Source of the DNA: Lachnospiraceae bacterium
Lineage (GTDB): Bacteria > Bacillota > Clostridia > Lachnospirales > Lachnospiraceae
DNA length: 64,000 bases
Direction: 5' to 3'
NCBI GenBank assembly: GCA_017521605.1
Contig: JAFXCD010000005.1
Span: 1 to 64,000 of the forward strand
The position numbers and the translations under genes are program-made. The notes under the pieces are model-generated. The model saw only the letters and a program-made list of their open reading frames with translations, made no database searches and was not told the DNA's origin. The stretch's first letter is position 1; each line of letters opens with the position of its first letter. Below, one piece after another: positions 16,100 through 25,817 of the stretch.

Positions 16100-18682
16100 A
16101 TGAATATTCAAAAATTTACACAGAAATCCATTGAAGCAGTACAGGGATGTGAGAAGCTGGCTTATGAATATGGTAATCAGGAGATTGAGCAGGAACATTT
16201 GCTTTACAGTCTTCTGACGCTTGAGGACAGCTTGATTTTAAGATTGATTGAGAAAATGGAGATACAAAAGCAGTATTTCCTAAATAGGGTGGAGCAGGCA
16301 CTAAGTAACCGAGTAAAAGTTCAGGGGGGCCAGCATTTTATGGGCCAGCATTTGAATAAGGTGCTTATCAGTGCAGAGGATGAGGCCAAGCAATTAGGGG
16401 ATGAATATGTATCCGTGGAGCATCTGTTTCTGGCTATGCTGAAATCCCCCAATAAAGCAATTGCTGAGATTTTCAGAGAATTTGGTATTAGCAGGGAGCG
16501 CTTTTTACAGGCACTTTCCACTGTACGTGGTAATCAAAAGGTAACAAGTGACAATCCTGAGGCCACCTACGATACTTTGGAAAAGTATGGACAGGATTTG
16601 GTAGAAAAAGCCCGTAATCAGAAGCTGGATCCGGTTATTGGCAGGGATAGTGAAATTCGTAATATTATCCGCATTCTTTCCCGAAAGACCAAGAATAATC
16701 CGGTACTGATTGGAGAACCCGGTGTGGGTAAGACTGCAGTGGTAGAAGGTCTGGCACAACGTATTGTAAGAGGAGATGTACCACAGGGACTGAAGGATAA
16801 GCAGATTTTTGCCTTGGATATGGGTGCACTGGTGGCAGGAGCCAAGTATCGTGGAGAATTTGAGGAACGTCTGAAAGCGGTGCTGGAGGATGTGAAGAAT
16901 TCCGATGGACAGATTATTCTGTTTATTGATGAATTGCATACCATTGTAGGGGCAGGCAAGACAGATGGAGCCTTGGATGCAGGAAATATGCTTAAGCCCA
17001 TGCTGGCCAGAGGAGAGTTACACTGCATAGGTGCTACTACTTTGGATGAGTATCGACAGTATATTGAGAAGGACCCCGCGCTGGAACGTCGTTTTCAGCC
17101 TGTATTGGTAGATGAACCTACCGTGGAGGATACCATATCCATTTTGCGTGGGCTGAAGGAGCGTTACGAGGTGTACCATGGTGTGAAAATTATGGACAAT
17201 GCGCTGGTAAGTGCAGCGGTACTTTCCCACCGTTATATTTCTGATCGTTTTCTGCCGGATAAGGCTATTGACCTGGTAGATGAGGCATGTGCTTTAATTA
17301 AGACGGAAATGGACAGCATGCCCACAGAACTGGATGAATTGCAACGTAAATGTATGCTGCTGGAGATAGAAGAAGCAGCATTAAAGAAGGAAGAGGATGG
17401 TTTGAGTCTCGAAAGACTGGAAAATCTGCAAAGAGAACTTGCAGAGGTTAAGGAGACATTTAATGCCCGAAAAGCTCAGTGGGACAATGAGAAAAAGTCC
17501 GTGGAAAATTTGTCCAAGCTGCGTGAGCAGATTGACGAGGTCAACAGCCAGATTCAGATTGCCCAGAGAGAGGGAAATCTGGAAAAAGCAGCAGAGCTTA
17601 GCTATGGTACACTGCCTAATTTAAAGAAGCAGTTGGAAATGGAGGAGAATCGTGTAAACGAAGGGGAGCTGACGTTGGTAAGGGAGAAGGTATCTGATGA
17701 GGAGATTGCCAAGATTATTTCCCGTTGGACCGGTATTCCTGTAGCTAAGCTGACGGAAAGTGAGCGTAATAAAACTTTGCATTTGGACGAAGAGCTACAC
17801 AAGAGAGTGATTGGTCAGGAGGAAGGTGTAACCAAGGTGACAGAGGCTATCATTCGTTCCAAGGCGGGGATTAAAGACCCTTCCAAGCCTATCGGTTCTT
17901 TCCTGTTTTTGGGACCTACCGGTGTAGGCAAGACGGAGTTGGCAAAGAGTCTGGCGGCCTCACTTTTTGATGACGAAAACAATATGGTTCGAATCGATAT
18001 GAGTGAGTATATGGAGAAATACTCTGTGTCCAGATTGATAGGAGCGCCTCCCGGATATGTGGGCTATGAAGAGGGTGGACAGCTGACAGAGGCGGTACGA
18101 AGAAAACCTTACAGTGTAGTGCTTTTTGATGAGATTGAAAAGGCCCATCCGGATGTGTTTAATGTACTTTTGCAGGTGTTGGATGATGGTCGAATTACCG
18201 ATTCTCAGGGTCGGACTGTGGATTTCAAAAATACCATACTGATTATGACATCCAATATCGGAGCTCATTATCTGTTGGAAGGTATACAGGAGGATGGTAC
18301 CATATCTGAGATGGCAGAGCAGCTGGTAATGAATGATTTACGTGGTCATTTCCGACCGGAATTTTTAAACCGTCTGGATGAAACCATCTTGTTTAAGCCT
18401 CTGACGAAGGATAATATTGGTGGAATTATCCATCTGATTATTGCAGATTTGAATGAACGTCTGGCAGACAGAAATCTGACTATAGAGCTTACCAAGACGG
18501 CAGAGGCTTTTGTTATCGACCAGGCTTATGATCCGGTATATGGTGCCAGACCTTTAAAGCGTTATATTCAGAAATATGTGGAAACCCTGGCTGCAAAGCT
18601 GATTCTGGCAGACAAGGTGAGAGGTGGGGATACCATTCTGGTTGACCTGAAAGAGGAGGATTTGGTGGCAGAGGTGAAGTGA
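16100..18682 (+). CDS. clpB: ClpB disaggregase (Hsp100)
   Basis: An 860-residue protein, full length. Two Clp_N repeats (1-145) come first, then AAA1 with Walker A GEPGVGKT (205-212) and Walker [10 protein letters not shown] (272-280), a coiled-coil middle domain (~400-520, with EENRVNEGE-type charged helices) and AAA2 with Walker A GPTGVGKT (~604) and Walker [12 protein letters not shown] (~673). The middle domain identifies ClpB rather than ClpC. It rescues aggregated proteins with DnaK. AGGGGAGG precedes the ATG. It is a single-gene unit; the palindrome at 16045 may be its control element. Confidence 0.96.
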   Translation: MNIQKFTQKSIEAVQGCEKLAYEYGNQEIEQEHLLYSLLTLEDSLILRLIEKMEIQKQYFLNRVEQALSNRVKVQGGQHFMGQHLNKVLISAEDEAKQLGDEYVSVEHLFLAMLKSPNKAIAEIFREFGISRERFLQALSTVRGNQKVTSDNPEATYDTLEKYGQDLVEKARNQKLDPVIGRDSEIRNIIRILSRKTKNNPVLIGEPGVGKTAVVEGLAQRIVRGDVPQGLKDKQIFALDMGALVAGAKYRGEFEERLKAVLEDVKNSDGQIILFIDELHTIVGAGKTDGALDAGNMLKPMLARGELHCIGATTLDEYRQYIEKDPALERRFQPVLVDEPTVEDTISILRGLKERYEVYHGVKIMDNALVSAAVLSHRYISDRFLPDKAIDLVDEACALIKTEMDSMPTELDELQRKCMLLEIEEAALKKEEDGLSLERLENLQRELAEVKETFNARKAQWDNEKKSVENLSKLREQIDEVNSQIQIAQREGNLEKAAELSYGTLPNLKKQLEMEENRVNEGELTLVREKVSDEEIAKIISRWTGIPVAKLTESERNKTLHLDEELHKRVIGQEEGVTKVTEAIIRSKAGIKDPSKPIGSFLFLGPTGVGKTELAKSLAASLFDDENNMVRIDMSEYMEKYSVSRLIGAPPGYVGYEEGGQLTEAVRRKPYSVVLFDEIEKAHPDVFNVLLQVLDDGRITDSQGRTVDFKNTILIMTSNIGAHYLLEGIQEDGTISEMAEQLVMNDLRGHFRPEFLNRLDETILFKPLTKDNIGGIIHLIIADLNERLADRNLTIELTKTAEAFVIDQAYDPVYGARPLKRYIQKYVETLAAKLILADKVRGGDTILVDLKEEDLVAEVK

Positions 18683-18730
18683 GTTACCCAAGTGCTTTAT
18701 GAAAGCATAAGTAAATTTTAAGATTTAGTT

Positions 18731-18809
18731 AATAGATACTGAACAGAAATATGCTATAATTTTCCTATCACAAAAAGGAAATGATGCCAATGGATGTTCA
18801 GTATCTATT
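18731..18809. repeat. Long-range inverted repeat bracketing a -10 box ahead of the yidC-like gene
   Basis: AATAGATACTGAACA (18731-18745) and its exact complement (18795-18809) are 15-bp arms separated by 49 bp. Between them lies TATAAT with extended TGC (18751-18760) and a smaller possible hairpin. The right arm is followed by TTTTCTTT, so in the clpB transcript it could also end transcription. Role: operator pair, terminator, or both. Confidence 0.55.
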
Positions 18810-18835
18810 TTTCTTTGATAAGGAGTACATAATAA

Positions 18836-19492
18836 ATGGAGAGTTTTGCACAAATATTTGGAGCGATTATTAATGGATTATATGGAGTGACAGGAGACTA
18901 TGGCGTGGCAATTGTACTGATTACCTTAACTATACGTTCCTGCATGATACCACTGAATATAAAACAGCGGAAGCAGATGAAAAAACAGAAGGAAATCAGC
19001 CGACAGGTAGAAGCACTGAAGGTAAAATACGGCAAGAATCAGGAGAAGCTAAATAAGGAATTACAGAAGCTTTATCAGGAGCAGGGAACAGGAATGGGAG
19101 GCTGTATCCTGCCTTTTTTGCAATTACCAATTATGCTGGGATTATATAATGCAATAAGAATGATTTCATTAGCAGGAGCAACTACCATACTTTTACCCTG
19201 GGTAGGCTCGATTTTAATGAAAGACCAGATGTTTATCTTACCTATTGTAACGATATTAATACAGATGTTACCGCAGCTTTACCCCTATTTTAGATTATTT
19301 AAGTCACTGGAATTACAAAAAGCATCAGGTTCTGCAATATGCTTTCTGCTATTGTCGAATAGCATTTTTGCATTTATGATTCCCTCAGGAGTTGGTTTGT
19401 ATTACTTGGTTTCGGGAGTGTTTGTTGCAGGAGAACAGTTTGTAGTGAATTTGTTAGAGGTGCGTGAGAAAAGAAATACTTGCATTGCATAA
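18836..19492 (+). CDS. YidC/Oxa1 family membrane protein insertase paralogue
   Basis: A 218-residue membrane protein with the five-helix YidC core. The conserved groove arginine is in ITLTIRSCMIPLNI, followed by the charged cytoplasmic hairpin (about residues 45-85) and GGCILPFLQLPIMLGLYNAIR. No lipobox cysteine is obvious, and it is shorter than most YidC/SpoIIIJ proteins. It is not in the usual rpmH-rnpA-yidC cluster, so it is probably a second, specialised insertase. AAGGAG lies ~12 bp ahead of the ATG. Regulation may involve the inverted repeat at 18731-18809. Confidence 0.9.
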   Translation: MESFAQIFGAIINGLYGVTGDYGVAIVLITLTIRSCMIPLNIKQRKQMKKQKEISRQVEALKVKYGKNQEKLNKELQKLYQEQGTGMGGCILPFLQLPIMLGLYNAIRMISLAGATTILLPWVGSILMKDQMFILPIVTILIQMLPQLYPYFRLFKSLELQKASGSAICFLLLSNSIFAFMIPSGVGLYYLVSGVFVAGEQFVVNLLEVREKRNTCIA

Positions 19493-19495
19493 TAA

Positions 19496-19537
19496 GAAAA
19501 GCCTTTCGGTTAAAAACGGAGGGCTTTTCCATTTTTT
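19496..19537 (+). terminator. Intrinsic terminator after the yidC-like gene
   Basis: GAAAAGCCTTTCG (19496-19508) pairs with CGGAGGGCTTTTC (19517-19529), including two G-U pairs, followed by CATTTTTT. Confidence 0.8.
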
Positions 19538-19539
19538 AC

Positions 19540-19568
19540 TTTACTTCATAAGGGAATTACTATAAAAT
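19540..19568 (+). promoter_or_regulatory. Probable promoter of the GH1 operon
   Basis: TTTACT (19540-19545) and TAAAAT (19563-19568), 17 bp apart. The -10 overlaps an in-frame ATG at 19567, which argues for the downstream start at 19615. Confidence 0.5.
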
Positions 19569-19614
19569 GGTACTAATAGATATCAAAATCCCGATAGAAA
19601 GGAAACTAAAAATA

Positions 19615-20994
19615 ATGTTTCAGGATAATTTTGTATGGGGCGTGGCAGACAGCGCTTTTCAGGTAGAAGGTAAGGACACAACAGATGGTAGTGGTATGAC
19701 CGTATGGGATACCTTTTGCGCAGAAGGGAATATATTTGATGAGCATGACGGAAAGACTGCCTGCGACAGATTACATAGATATCCTGAGGATTTTGCTTTG
19801 ATGAAGGAGCTTGGGGTAAAGAATTATCGATTTTCCGTAAATTGGGCAAGGATTCTTCCGGAGGGTATTGGTAAGGTCAATGAGCAGGGCATTGCTTTTT
19901 ATAAGGATATGCTGAAGGAAATGAAGAAGAATGGTATTGTACCCTATCTGACTATGTTTCATTGGGAATATCCTCAGGCCTTACAGGATAAAGGCGGTTG
20001 GTTGAACCCGGACAGTGTAGAATGGTTCGGAGAGTATGCTAAGGTCATTGCAGAGAATTTTTCTGAGGATTGTGAGTATTTCTTTACCTTTAATGAACCC
20101 CAGTGTTTTGTGGGATTAGGTTATCTGCGTGGAGCACATGCCCCCGGCATGAATTTGTCTCACAAGGAAGTTTTTCAGATTACGCACAATGTGTTGAAGG
20201 CACATGGTACAGCGGTTATTAATTTGAGAAAGTATGCAAAGAGACCTATTAAAATCGGTTATGCACCCACCTGTGGAGTGGCATTGCCCGCATCTGACAG
20301 GCCTGAGGATATTGAAGCAGCAAGAGAGATATATCTTGGGCTGAATAATCCCATGGAAAACTGGACCTGGAATGTAGTATGGTTCAGTGACCCGGTATTC
20401 CTGGGCAAATATCCGGAGGAAGGATTAAAGAAATTCGCTGAATATCTGCCGGAGATTACAGAGGATGATATGAAGTTGATTCATCAGCCTTTGGATTTCA
20501 TGGGGCAGAATATTTATAATGGTTATTATGTGCGCAGAGGTGAGGATGGAAGTATAGAGGATGTGAAGCGTCCGGTGGGCTATGCCAAGACGGCAGTGCA
20601 GTGGCCTATCACACCGGAATGCCTGTATTGGGGCTGTAAGTTCTTGTACGAGCGTTATCAGTTGCCTATTTATATTACGGAAAATGGTATGTCCTGTCAT
20701 GATGTAGTGTCATTGGATGGTAAGGTGCATGACCCTAACCGTATTGATTTTCTGGAAAGATATCTGGCAGCAGTACAAAAGGCTATTGATGAAGGTGTTG
20801 ATATTCAGGGCTATTTCGAGTGGACTTTTCTGGATAATTTCGAATGGACCCATGGCTATAATGAACGTTTCGGTATGGTATATGTGGATTTTGCTACCCA
20901 GCAGAGAATTCCTAAAGATTCAGCTTACTGGTACAAGGAAGTTATGGAAAGCAATGGGGCCAGTCTGTTTGTAAATCGGGAGGATAAGAAATGA
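19615..20994 (+). CDS. GH1 beta-glucosidase
   Basis: A 459-residue glycoside hydrolase of family 1. The acid/base is Glu161 (FTFNEPQ) and the nucleophile Glu356 (YITENGMS); the N-terminal motif FVWGVADSAFQVEG is present. The enzyme cleaves terminal beta-glucosyl units from oligosaccharides; I do not see the phosphate-binding loop typical of 6-phospho-beta-glucosidases, but cannot exclude it. There is no signal peptide. I start at ATG 19615 (GAAAGGA at 19597-19603). Its stop overlaps the DUF4250 start (ATGA). It may work with the intracellular GH5 enzyme on imported beta-glucans. Confidence 0.92.
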   Translation: MFQDNFVWGVADSAFQVEGKDTTDGSGMTVWDTFCAEGNIFDEHDGKTACDRLHRYPEDFALMKELGVKNYRFSVNWARILPEGIGKVNEQGIAFYKDMLKEMKKNGIVPYLTMFHWEYPQALQDKGGWLNPDSVEWFGEYAKVIAENFSEDCEYFFTFNEPQCFVGLGYLRGAHAPGMNLSHKEVFQITHNVLKAHGTAVINLRKYAKRPIKIGYAPTCGVALPASDRPEDIEAAREIYLGLNNPMENWTWNVVWFSDPVFLGKYPEEGLKKFAEYLPEITEDDMKLIHQPLDFMGQNIYNGYYVRRGEDGSIEDVKRPVGYAKTAVQWPITPECLYWGCKFLYERYQLPIYITENGMSCHDVVSLDGKVHDPNRIDFLERYLAAVQKAIDEGVDIQGYFEWTFLDNFEWTHGYNERFGMVYVDFATQQRIPKDSAYWYKEVMESNGASLFVNREDKK

Positions 20995-21164
20995 TACCAA
21001 GTGATCCTGTAATGTTATTGAGTTTTGTGAATTTAAAGCTGAGAGATTTTTATTCAAATCTGGACAGTATGTGTGAAGACTTGGAATTAGAGAAGGAGGA
21101 ACTGGTAAAGAAGCTGGATGGTATCGATTACCATTATAGCGAAGAACATAACCAGTTTGTATAG
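20991..21164 (+). CDS. DUF4250 family small protein
   Basis: A 57-residue protein. It reads MIPSDPVMLLSFVNLKLRD, then FYSNLDSMC..., and ends EEHNQFV, matching the DUF4250 pattern (DP..LLSF.N.KLRD.Y.SLD.LC ... NQFV). The family is small, soluble, widespread in Clostridia and of unknown function. GGGAGGA precedes the ATG, which overlaps the GH1 stop by 4 bp, so the two are translationally coupled. It ends 23 bp before the RACo-like gene. Confidence 0.85.
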   Translation: MIPSDPVMLLSFVNLKLRDFYSNLDSMCEDLELEKEELVKKLDGIDYHYSEEHNQFV

Positions 21165-21187
21165 GTTGACACTTGGAGGGATGTCTG

Positions 21188-22378
21188 ATGGAAGCGAAAA
21201 GTAAGTGTGTAGTTTGCATAGGCTGCGGTCGTTGTGGAGAGAATCCAAAGGACCTACAGGTGATAACAGATAGTTTTTTGAAATCAGAACTTTTGTCTGC
21301 TTATTGTGATGCAGACAAAGGTTCTTTTGTGATTGCAGATATTGGAACCACCACCATTGCCATGGAAGCAGTAGACGCCCAGGGAAAGAAAATGGCTGAA
21401 TATGTACAGCCCAATCCACAAAGAGTCTTTGGCAGGGATGTGATATCCCGGATACAGGCAGCAGAAAGACCTCTGGTAGCCAAACAGATGCAAAGTTTGG
21501 TAAAGCAGGTGCTGTTACAGGGTTTGGAAGAGTTTCAGAAAAAGGGTATTGACGGTAAAAATATTTATATGGCAGGAAATACTACCATGATATATTTATT
21601 GTTGGGATATGAGACTGAAGAGCTGGGGTATGCCCCTTTTCATGCAAGCTATTTGGAAGGCTGTAAAATAGAGTTGGGTGAGTGGGAGGCATTTGTTATA
21701 CCGGGATTATCTGCTTTCGTAGGTAGTGATATTGTGGCAGGTGTTTTGGCTGGCGATATGTCTGTAAAAAAGAGTATCAGTCTGTTGATAGATTTGGGAA
21801 CCAATGGGGAAATGGTGCTGGGTAACTGTGAAAAGATGATTGCCTGTTCCACAGCGGCAGGCCCTGCTTTTGAGGGGATGCTGGAGGAGGGCAGACAGGC
21901 TCTATGGGGAGCAGATTTGGTGAAAATGGTAGCTCTTCTTTTGGAAAGAGGAATTTTGGATGAAACAGGACTTTTAGCAGAAGCCTATTTTACAGAGGGT
22001 GTGACCATAGGAGGGGTACGAATTACCCAGGAGCATGTTCGGAATCTGCAGACTGCCAAAGCAGCCATTGCTGCAGGGATTGAGATACTTGTAAAAGAGT
22101 TTGGAATCGATTTGGAGGACATTGGACAGGTTTATTTAGCAGGAGGCTTCGGTTATTTTCTGGAAGAAAAGTCAGCCGTACGAATCGGTTTATTGCCCCA
22201 TAAGCTGCAAGGAAAGGTACAAGCGGTGGGAAACAGTGCTCTGGCTGGCTGTTATACTTATCATTTTGATGGAAAGGCAGAAGAAAAAGTTACCCGGATA
22301 AAGGAACTTACCCGGGTAATCAATCTGGCTGAGATGAAAGATTTTGCAGAAATCTTCATAAATCATATGAATTTTTAA
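21188..22378 (+). CDS. ASKHA-domain protein, RACo-like (DUF4445) activator without the ferredoxin domain
   Basis: A 396-residue protein. An N-terminal Cys patch (CVVCIGCGRCG, residues 7-17) may bind a metal or Fe-S cluster. The rest is the ASKHA ATPase part of reductive activators of corrinoid proteins: IADIGTTTIA, NPQRVFGRDVISR, MAGNTTM, SLLIDLGTNGEM, CSTAAGPAFEG and YLAGGFG. Full RACo proteins (>600 residues) have an N-terminal [2Fe-2S] domain that is absent here. A role in ATP-driven reduction of a metalloprotein is likely by family; the partner is unknown. The start is ATG 21188, with GGAGGG at 21175-21180. Confidence 0.85.
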   Translation: MEAKSKCVVCIGCGRCGENPKDLQVITDSFLKSELLSAYCDADKGSFVIADIGTTTIAMEAVDAQGKKMAEYVQPNPQRVFGRDVISRIQAAERPLVAKQMQSLVKQVLLQGLEEFQKKGIDGKNIYMAGNTTMIYLLLGYETEELGYAPFHASYLEGCKIELGEWEAFVIPGLSAFVGSDIVAGVLAGDMSVKKSISLLIDLGTNGEMVLGNCEKMIACSTAAGPAFEGMLEEGRQALWGADLVKMVALLLERGILDETGLLAEAYFTEGVTIGGVRITQEHVRNLQTAKAAIAAGIEILVKEFGIDLEDIGQVYLAGGFGYFLEEKSAVRIGLLPHKLQGKVQAVGNSALAGCYTYHFDGKAEEKVTRIKELTRVINLAEMKDFAEIFINHMNF

Positions 22379-22393
22379 TATGTGAAACAAATG

Positions 22394-22435
22394 AGTCAAC
22401 CTACTTTGTCAAGGCAAGGAATTGGTTGACTTTTT
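22394..22435 (+). terminator. Terminator of the GH1 operon, inside the 3' end of the convergent XRE gene
   Basis: AGTCAACC (22394-22401) pairs with GGTTGACT (22424-22431), with a 22-nt loop, followed by TTTTCTT. The right arm lies within the coding end of the minus-strand regulator. Confidence 0.55.
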
Positions 22436-23531
22436 CTTCCCCATGCCAACTGCGAAGTGCACCTAAAATGCTTTGTTGCTTTTGCTCTATGAATTCCGGA
22501 GTATAGCCTTCGATGTACTGTAATTGCCTATCATTGTATTTAGCCATTTCAGCAGGATCCCTAAGCAGGGATTGATAAAATTCATAATGGGACTGCATAG
22601 CTTCCTGCAAGGAGTTCCAATGCTGGGCTGCGGAGTTTAAATCATCCATGCGTAAATCAGCATGAAGAAGATATTTGTAGATATCTCTGGTAAAACCGCG
22701 GGTATAGGCAATTAAGTCTTTGTTTTTGGATAAGACGTGGATTACTTCTAAGCCCCAATTGGCAAAATCCACACAATATTGCGGAGTGTCATACCATGCA
22801 AGGTCCTCCGTTGCATATAAAATTTCTTTGTTAAGGGCACGGGTAAAGTTTTGTAAATTGTTACGAAGTACTTCTTTCATACCCTCTAAGCCACTTTCGA
22901 AGGAGGCAAGCTGTGCCAGTATACTTTCCTGTAAGCGATTGGAAGAGATGCTTGGCAAAGTACTGATATGATCCCTTGCACTGGTGTAGTTCTTCTCATG
23001 AATATAAATCCAGGCTAAAGCAAAATGTGTGCGTTCGACCCATTCTGCTTTGGTGCAAAAACGGATAACATGTGTTCCATATTTAACGGCCATATCTCTG
23101 AATTCCGGCCATTTGTCAGGACAAAATCTTTCAAAATCCGCATAACGGCTTAAATTTGCGGTACATTCTACGTAGCAGCATTCATAGATGAAGTGTGCAG
23201 GGTTTTGCTGTATCTGTTCCAAAAGATATTGGCATTTTGCAAGGGCGGCTTCAGCAGGGGAGGTGGAATCTGCCACAATTTGTTCCAAATCTTTTGTAAT
23301 CGTCAGATAAACAGAATCATCAAAATTGGTTTCTACCAAGCCAAACAAAGTATCTGTAGAAACAGACAAGGTCTGTGCCAAAGGAACTATCATGGAAATA
23401 TCCGGCATACCTGTGCCTTTTTCCCATTTGCTGACAGCCTGTGGAGTCACTCCAATCTGTCCGGCCAGTTCTTCCTGTGTTAATCCTAATTTCTTACGTG
23501 CATATTTAATATTGTTTCCCAATGAAATCAT
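22401..23531 (-). CDS. XRE-type HTH transcriptional regulator with helical C-terminal domain
   Basis: A 376-residue protein. Residues 7-61 are a classic XRE helix-turn-helix (IKYARKKLGLTQEELAGQIG, then VTPQAVSKWEKGTGMPDI). Residues 70-376 are helical and TPR-like, with no recognised ligand site. Such stand-alone regulators with large sensor domains are common in Lachnospiraceae. AAGGAGA precedes the ATG. It is convergent with the RACo-like gene and divergent from the deacetylase gene across a 174-bp gap. Target unknown. Confidence 0.88.
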   Translation of the reverse strand: MISLGNNIKYARKKLGLTQEELAGQIGVTPQAVSKWEKGTGMPDISMIVPLAQTLSVSTDTLFGLVETNFDDSVYLTITKDLEQIVADSTSPAEAALAKCQYLLEQIQQNPAHFIYECCYVECTANLSRYADFERFCPDKWPEFRDMAVKYGTHVIRFCTKAEWVERTHFALAWIYIHEKNYTSARDHISTLPSISSNRLQESILAQLASFESGLEGMKEVLRNNLQNFTRALNKEILYATEDLAWYDTPQYCVDFANWGLEVIHVLSKNKDLIAYTRGFTRDIYKYLLHADLRMDDLNSAAQHWNSLQEAMQSHYEFYQSLLRDPAEMAKYNDRQLQYIEGYTPEFIEQKQQSILGALRSWHGEEKVNQFLALTK

Positions 23532-23705
23532 AATCGTGTTCTCCTTGTTATTGATTTCGGTACCGTAGTTAAACTATAACATGGGAAAGTGAAAAGAACA
23601 AACAATTCATCATTTATGAAAAAACAACGCCCCGTTGGGTAGGTAGTCTAGATGGGAAGGCAGAATCATATAATAATAAGAGCTTTAGATGGGGAGTGAC
23701 AGTGC

Positions 23706-24398
23706 ATGAAGAAAGTGAATGGGCTGATTATAATACTGGATGTGTTGTTAGCGGTCATATGTATTTATATGGTGGTATCAGATGGGAAGAAGAAGGAAGA
23801 AGTATACCGGACTTCCGGTAGAAATATACGGGAAGAAGCAGAGATCAAACAAATTGCGCTTACCTTTGATGATGGCCCACATCCCTATTATACAGAGCAA
23901 TTATTGGATGGACTGAAGGAGCGGGGGGTAGTGGTTACTTTCTTTGTAACCGGTGAGCATGCCAGTCTTCATCCGGAGATAATCAAGCGGATGCATGAGG
24001 AGGGGCATGTGATTGGCAATCATACCTACAGTCATATGCAATTAAGAAAGGATAATAGAGAAGCTTTTAAAAAGGAGATTCAACATACCAATCAGGTAAT
24101 AAAGGAGCTTACCGGTGAGGATGTAGTGTATGTGCGACCTCCCTATGGCTCCTGGGACAGAGAAATGGAAAAGGAACTGAATATGATACCGGTTCTTTGG
24201 TCTGTGGATCCTATGGACTGGTGCACAGAAAATGCCCGGACAGTAGCTCAAAGAGTAAGGGAGAAGGTGGAGGATAACAGTATTGTTCTGCTTCATGATT
24301 ATTTCGACACTTCTGTCACAGCAGCTTTGGAAATCGTGGATGAACTACTGGAGGAAGGGTATGAGTTTGTGACAGTGGAAGAGATGGTATTTGGATAA
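23706..24398 (+). CDS. Membrane-anchored polysaccharide deacetylase (NodB domain, CE4)
   Basis: A 230-residue protein. An N-terminal signal anchor (residues 6-25) precedes the NodB domain: motif 1 TFDDGPH (Asp55 and Asp56), motif 2 HTYSH (His106 and His110 bind the metal), motif 3 RPPYG (144-148), motif 4 DPMDW, and motif 5 IVLLHD. All catalytic residues are present, so it should deacetylate N-acetylglucosamine in peptidoglycan or another surface polymer, outside the membrane. A TATAAT at 23669-23674 may be its -10; the -35 is poor. Confidence 0.93.
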   Translation: MKKVNGLIIILDVLLAVICIYMVVSDGKKKEEVYRTSGRNIREEAEIKQIALTFDDGPHPYYTEQLLDGLKERGVVVTFFVTGEHASLHPEIIKRMHEEGHVIGNHTYSHMQLRKDNREAFKKEIQHTNQVIKELTGEDVVYVRPPYGSWDREMEKELNMIPVLWSVDPMDWCTENARTVAQRVREKVEDNSIVLLHDYFDTSVTAALEIVDELLEEGYEFVTVEEMVFG

Positions 24399-24443
24399 AC
24401 ACTAAAGAAAAAGCTGAATATTAATAAAAAAGTCAGAAAACAA

Positions 24444-24472
24444 TTTACTAATCCACGGATTTGTATTATACT
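24444..24472 (+). promoter_or_regulatory. Probable promoter of the EAL/HDOD gene
   Basis: TTTACT (24444-24449), a 17-bp spacer, and TATACT (24467-24472), about 105 bp ahead of the coding start. Confidence 0.5.
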
Positions 24473-24578
24473 TAATAATAGGTGGGTATAGGCATATTTA
24501 CACAGTACATATTTTTCGGCGTATTAAGAACTATAAAATATATTAATTCATAGATGTACATATAAAGGAGAGGTTTCT

Positions 24579-25805
24579 ATGTTAGTTACTTTAGTACCTT
24601 TGTTTGATGAGTATATGGTAATTCGTGCGTATTCTTTGTTTACGCAGAAGTCTAATTTTTTCCTGCAGCCCAGTTTGTTGGGAACCGGTCAATTGGACGG
24701 TGCAGGCCGCGTGGATGGTCTGGAAGTAATTCAGAATATGGGTATTGAAACATTATCCAATGTAAACGAGGTATTTGTGCCGGTAAACAATTTATCACTG
24801 TTTTCTGATTTGCGCGACCAGTGTGATGCACCACCGAATCATCTGGTATTGTTAATTGATCATGATGTAAAGCCGGAGCCTATGTATCTGGAGCGTATTC
24901 AGGAGTTGAAGGACATGGGCTATCGTTTTGGTATGCGCAGACTTTTGGTACATGAATTCCAGGCTTATACGGAAATACTGAAAATGATGGATTTTGTGTT
25001 CCTTAACCATAAAAAGGTGGATTTACAGAAGGCAACTATTTATTTCAGCAAATTGTTCCCCCATATTCGCATTTGTGCAGTGGAAGTGGATGATTCCGCA
25101 AGCTATGAAAAGCTAAAGACAACTACAAGCTGTAAGTTGTTTGAGGGTAATTTCTATCAGCTGCCGGTTACAAGCGGTCAGAAGGAGGTATCACCTTTAA
25201 AAGTAAACTATATAGAGCTTTTAAATATTGTAAATCAGGATGATTTCGATTTGACCAAGGCAGCAGATATTATTGGTAGGGATCCGGCGCTGACTATTTC
25301 CCTGCTTCGTATGGTTAACAATATGGCAGTTCTTTCAGAAATTACCTCCATTCGCCATGCAGCAGCTATGTTGGGACAGAAGGAACTGAAAAAGTGGATT
25401 ACCACTGCTGTTATGAAGGAACTCTGTGCAGACAAGCCTAATGAAATTACCAGACTTACCATGCTTCGTGCCAAATTCATGGAAAATCTGGCCAAGCCCT
25501 TCGAGATGGCCATGCTTTCCCAGGAGATGTTTATTTTGGGTCTGTTCTCTGTATTAGATGTCATTTTAGACCAAAATATGGAGGAGGCACTTAAGCTGGT
25601 TCGCTTGCCCAAGAGTGTAAACGAAGCATTGCTTTATAAATCCGGTAAGTATGCTCAAGTGTATGAGTTTATGTTGAATTATGAGAAAGGAAACTGGCAG
25701 GAGGTATCCCGCCAGATGATTTTGAATGATATTGGTTTGAACAGGATTTATCAGGCATATACGGATGCACTGATTTGGTATCGTAAGTTGATTTTAGGAA
25801 AGTAA
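24579..25805 (+). CDS. Degenerate EAL + HDOD signalling protein (YuxH type)
   Basis: A 408-residue protein. Residues 1-195 resemble an EAL-fold domain without the EAL signature or the usual metal-binding acidic residues, so it should not hydrolyse c-di-GMP. Residues ~200-400 form an HDOD domain (IIGRDPALTISLLRMVNN, then IRHAAAMLGQKELKKWI). This architecture matches the YuxH/CdgJ group, which transmits signals to motility or surface behaviour by protein contacts. AAGGAGAGG precedes the ATG. rarA follows 12 bp later, so they may share a transcript. Confidence 0.85.
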   Translation: MLVTLVPLFDEYMVIRAYSLFTQKSNFFLQPSLLGTGQLDGAGRVDGLEVIQNMGIETLSNVNEVFVPVNNLSLFSDLRDQCDAPPNHLVLLIDHDVKPEPMYLERIQELKDMGYRFGMRRLLVHEFQAYTEILKMMDFVFLNHKKVDLQKATIYFSKLFPHIRICAVEVDDSASYEKLKTTTSCKLFEGNFYQLPVTSGQKEVSPLKVNYIELLNIVNQDDFDLTKAADIIGRDPALTISLLRMVNNMAVLSEITSIRHAAAMLGQKELKKWITTAVMKELCADKPNEITRLTMLRAKFMENLAKPFEMAMLSQEMFILGLFSVLDVILDQNMEEALKLVRLPKSVNEALLYKSGKYAQVYEFMLNYEKGNWQEVSRQMILNDIGLNRIYQAYTDALIWYRKLILGK

Positions 25806-25817
25806 GAGTTATTCCCT

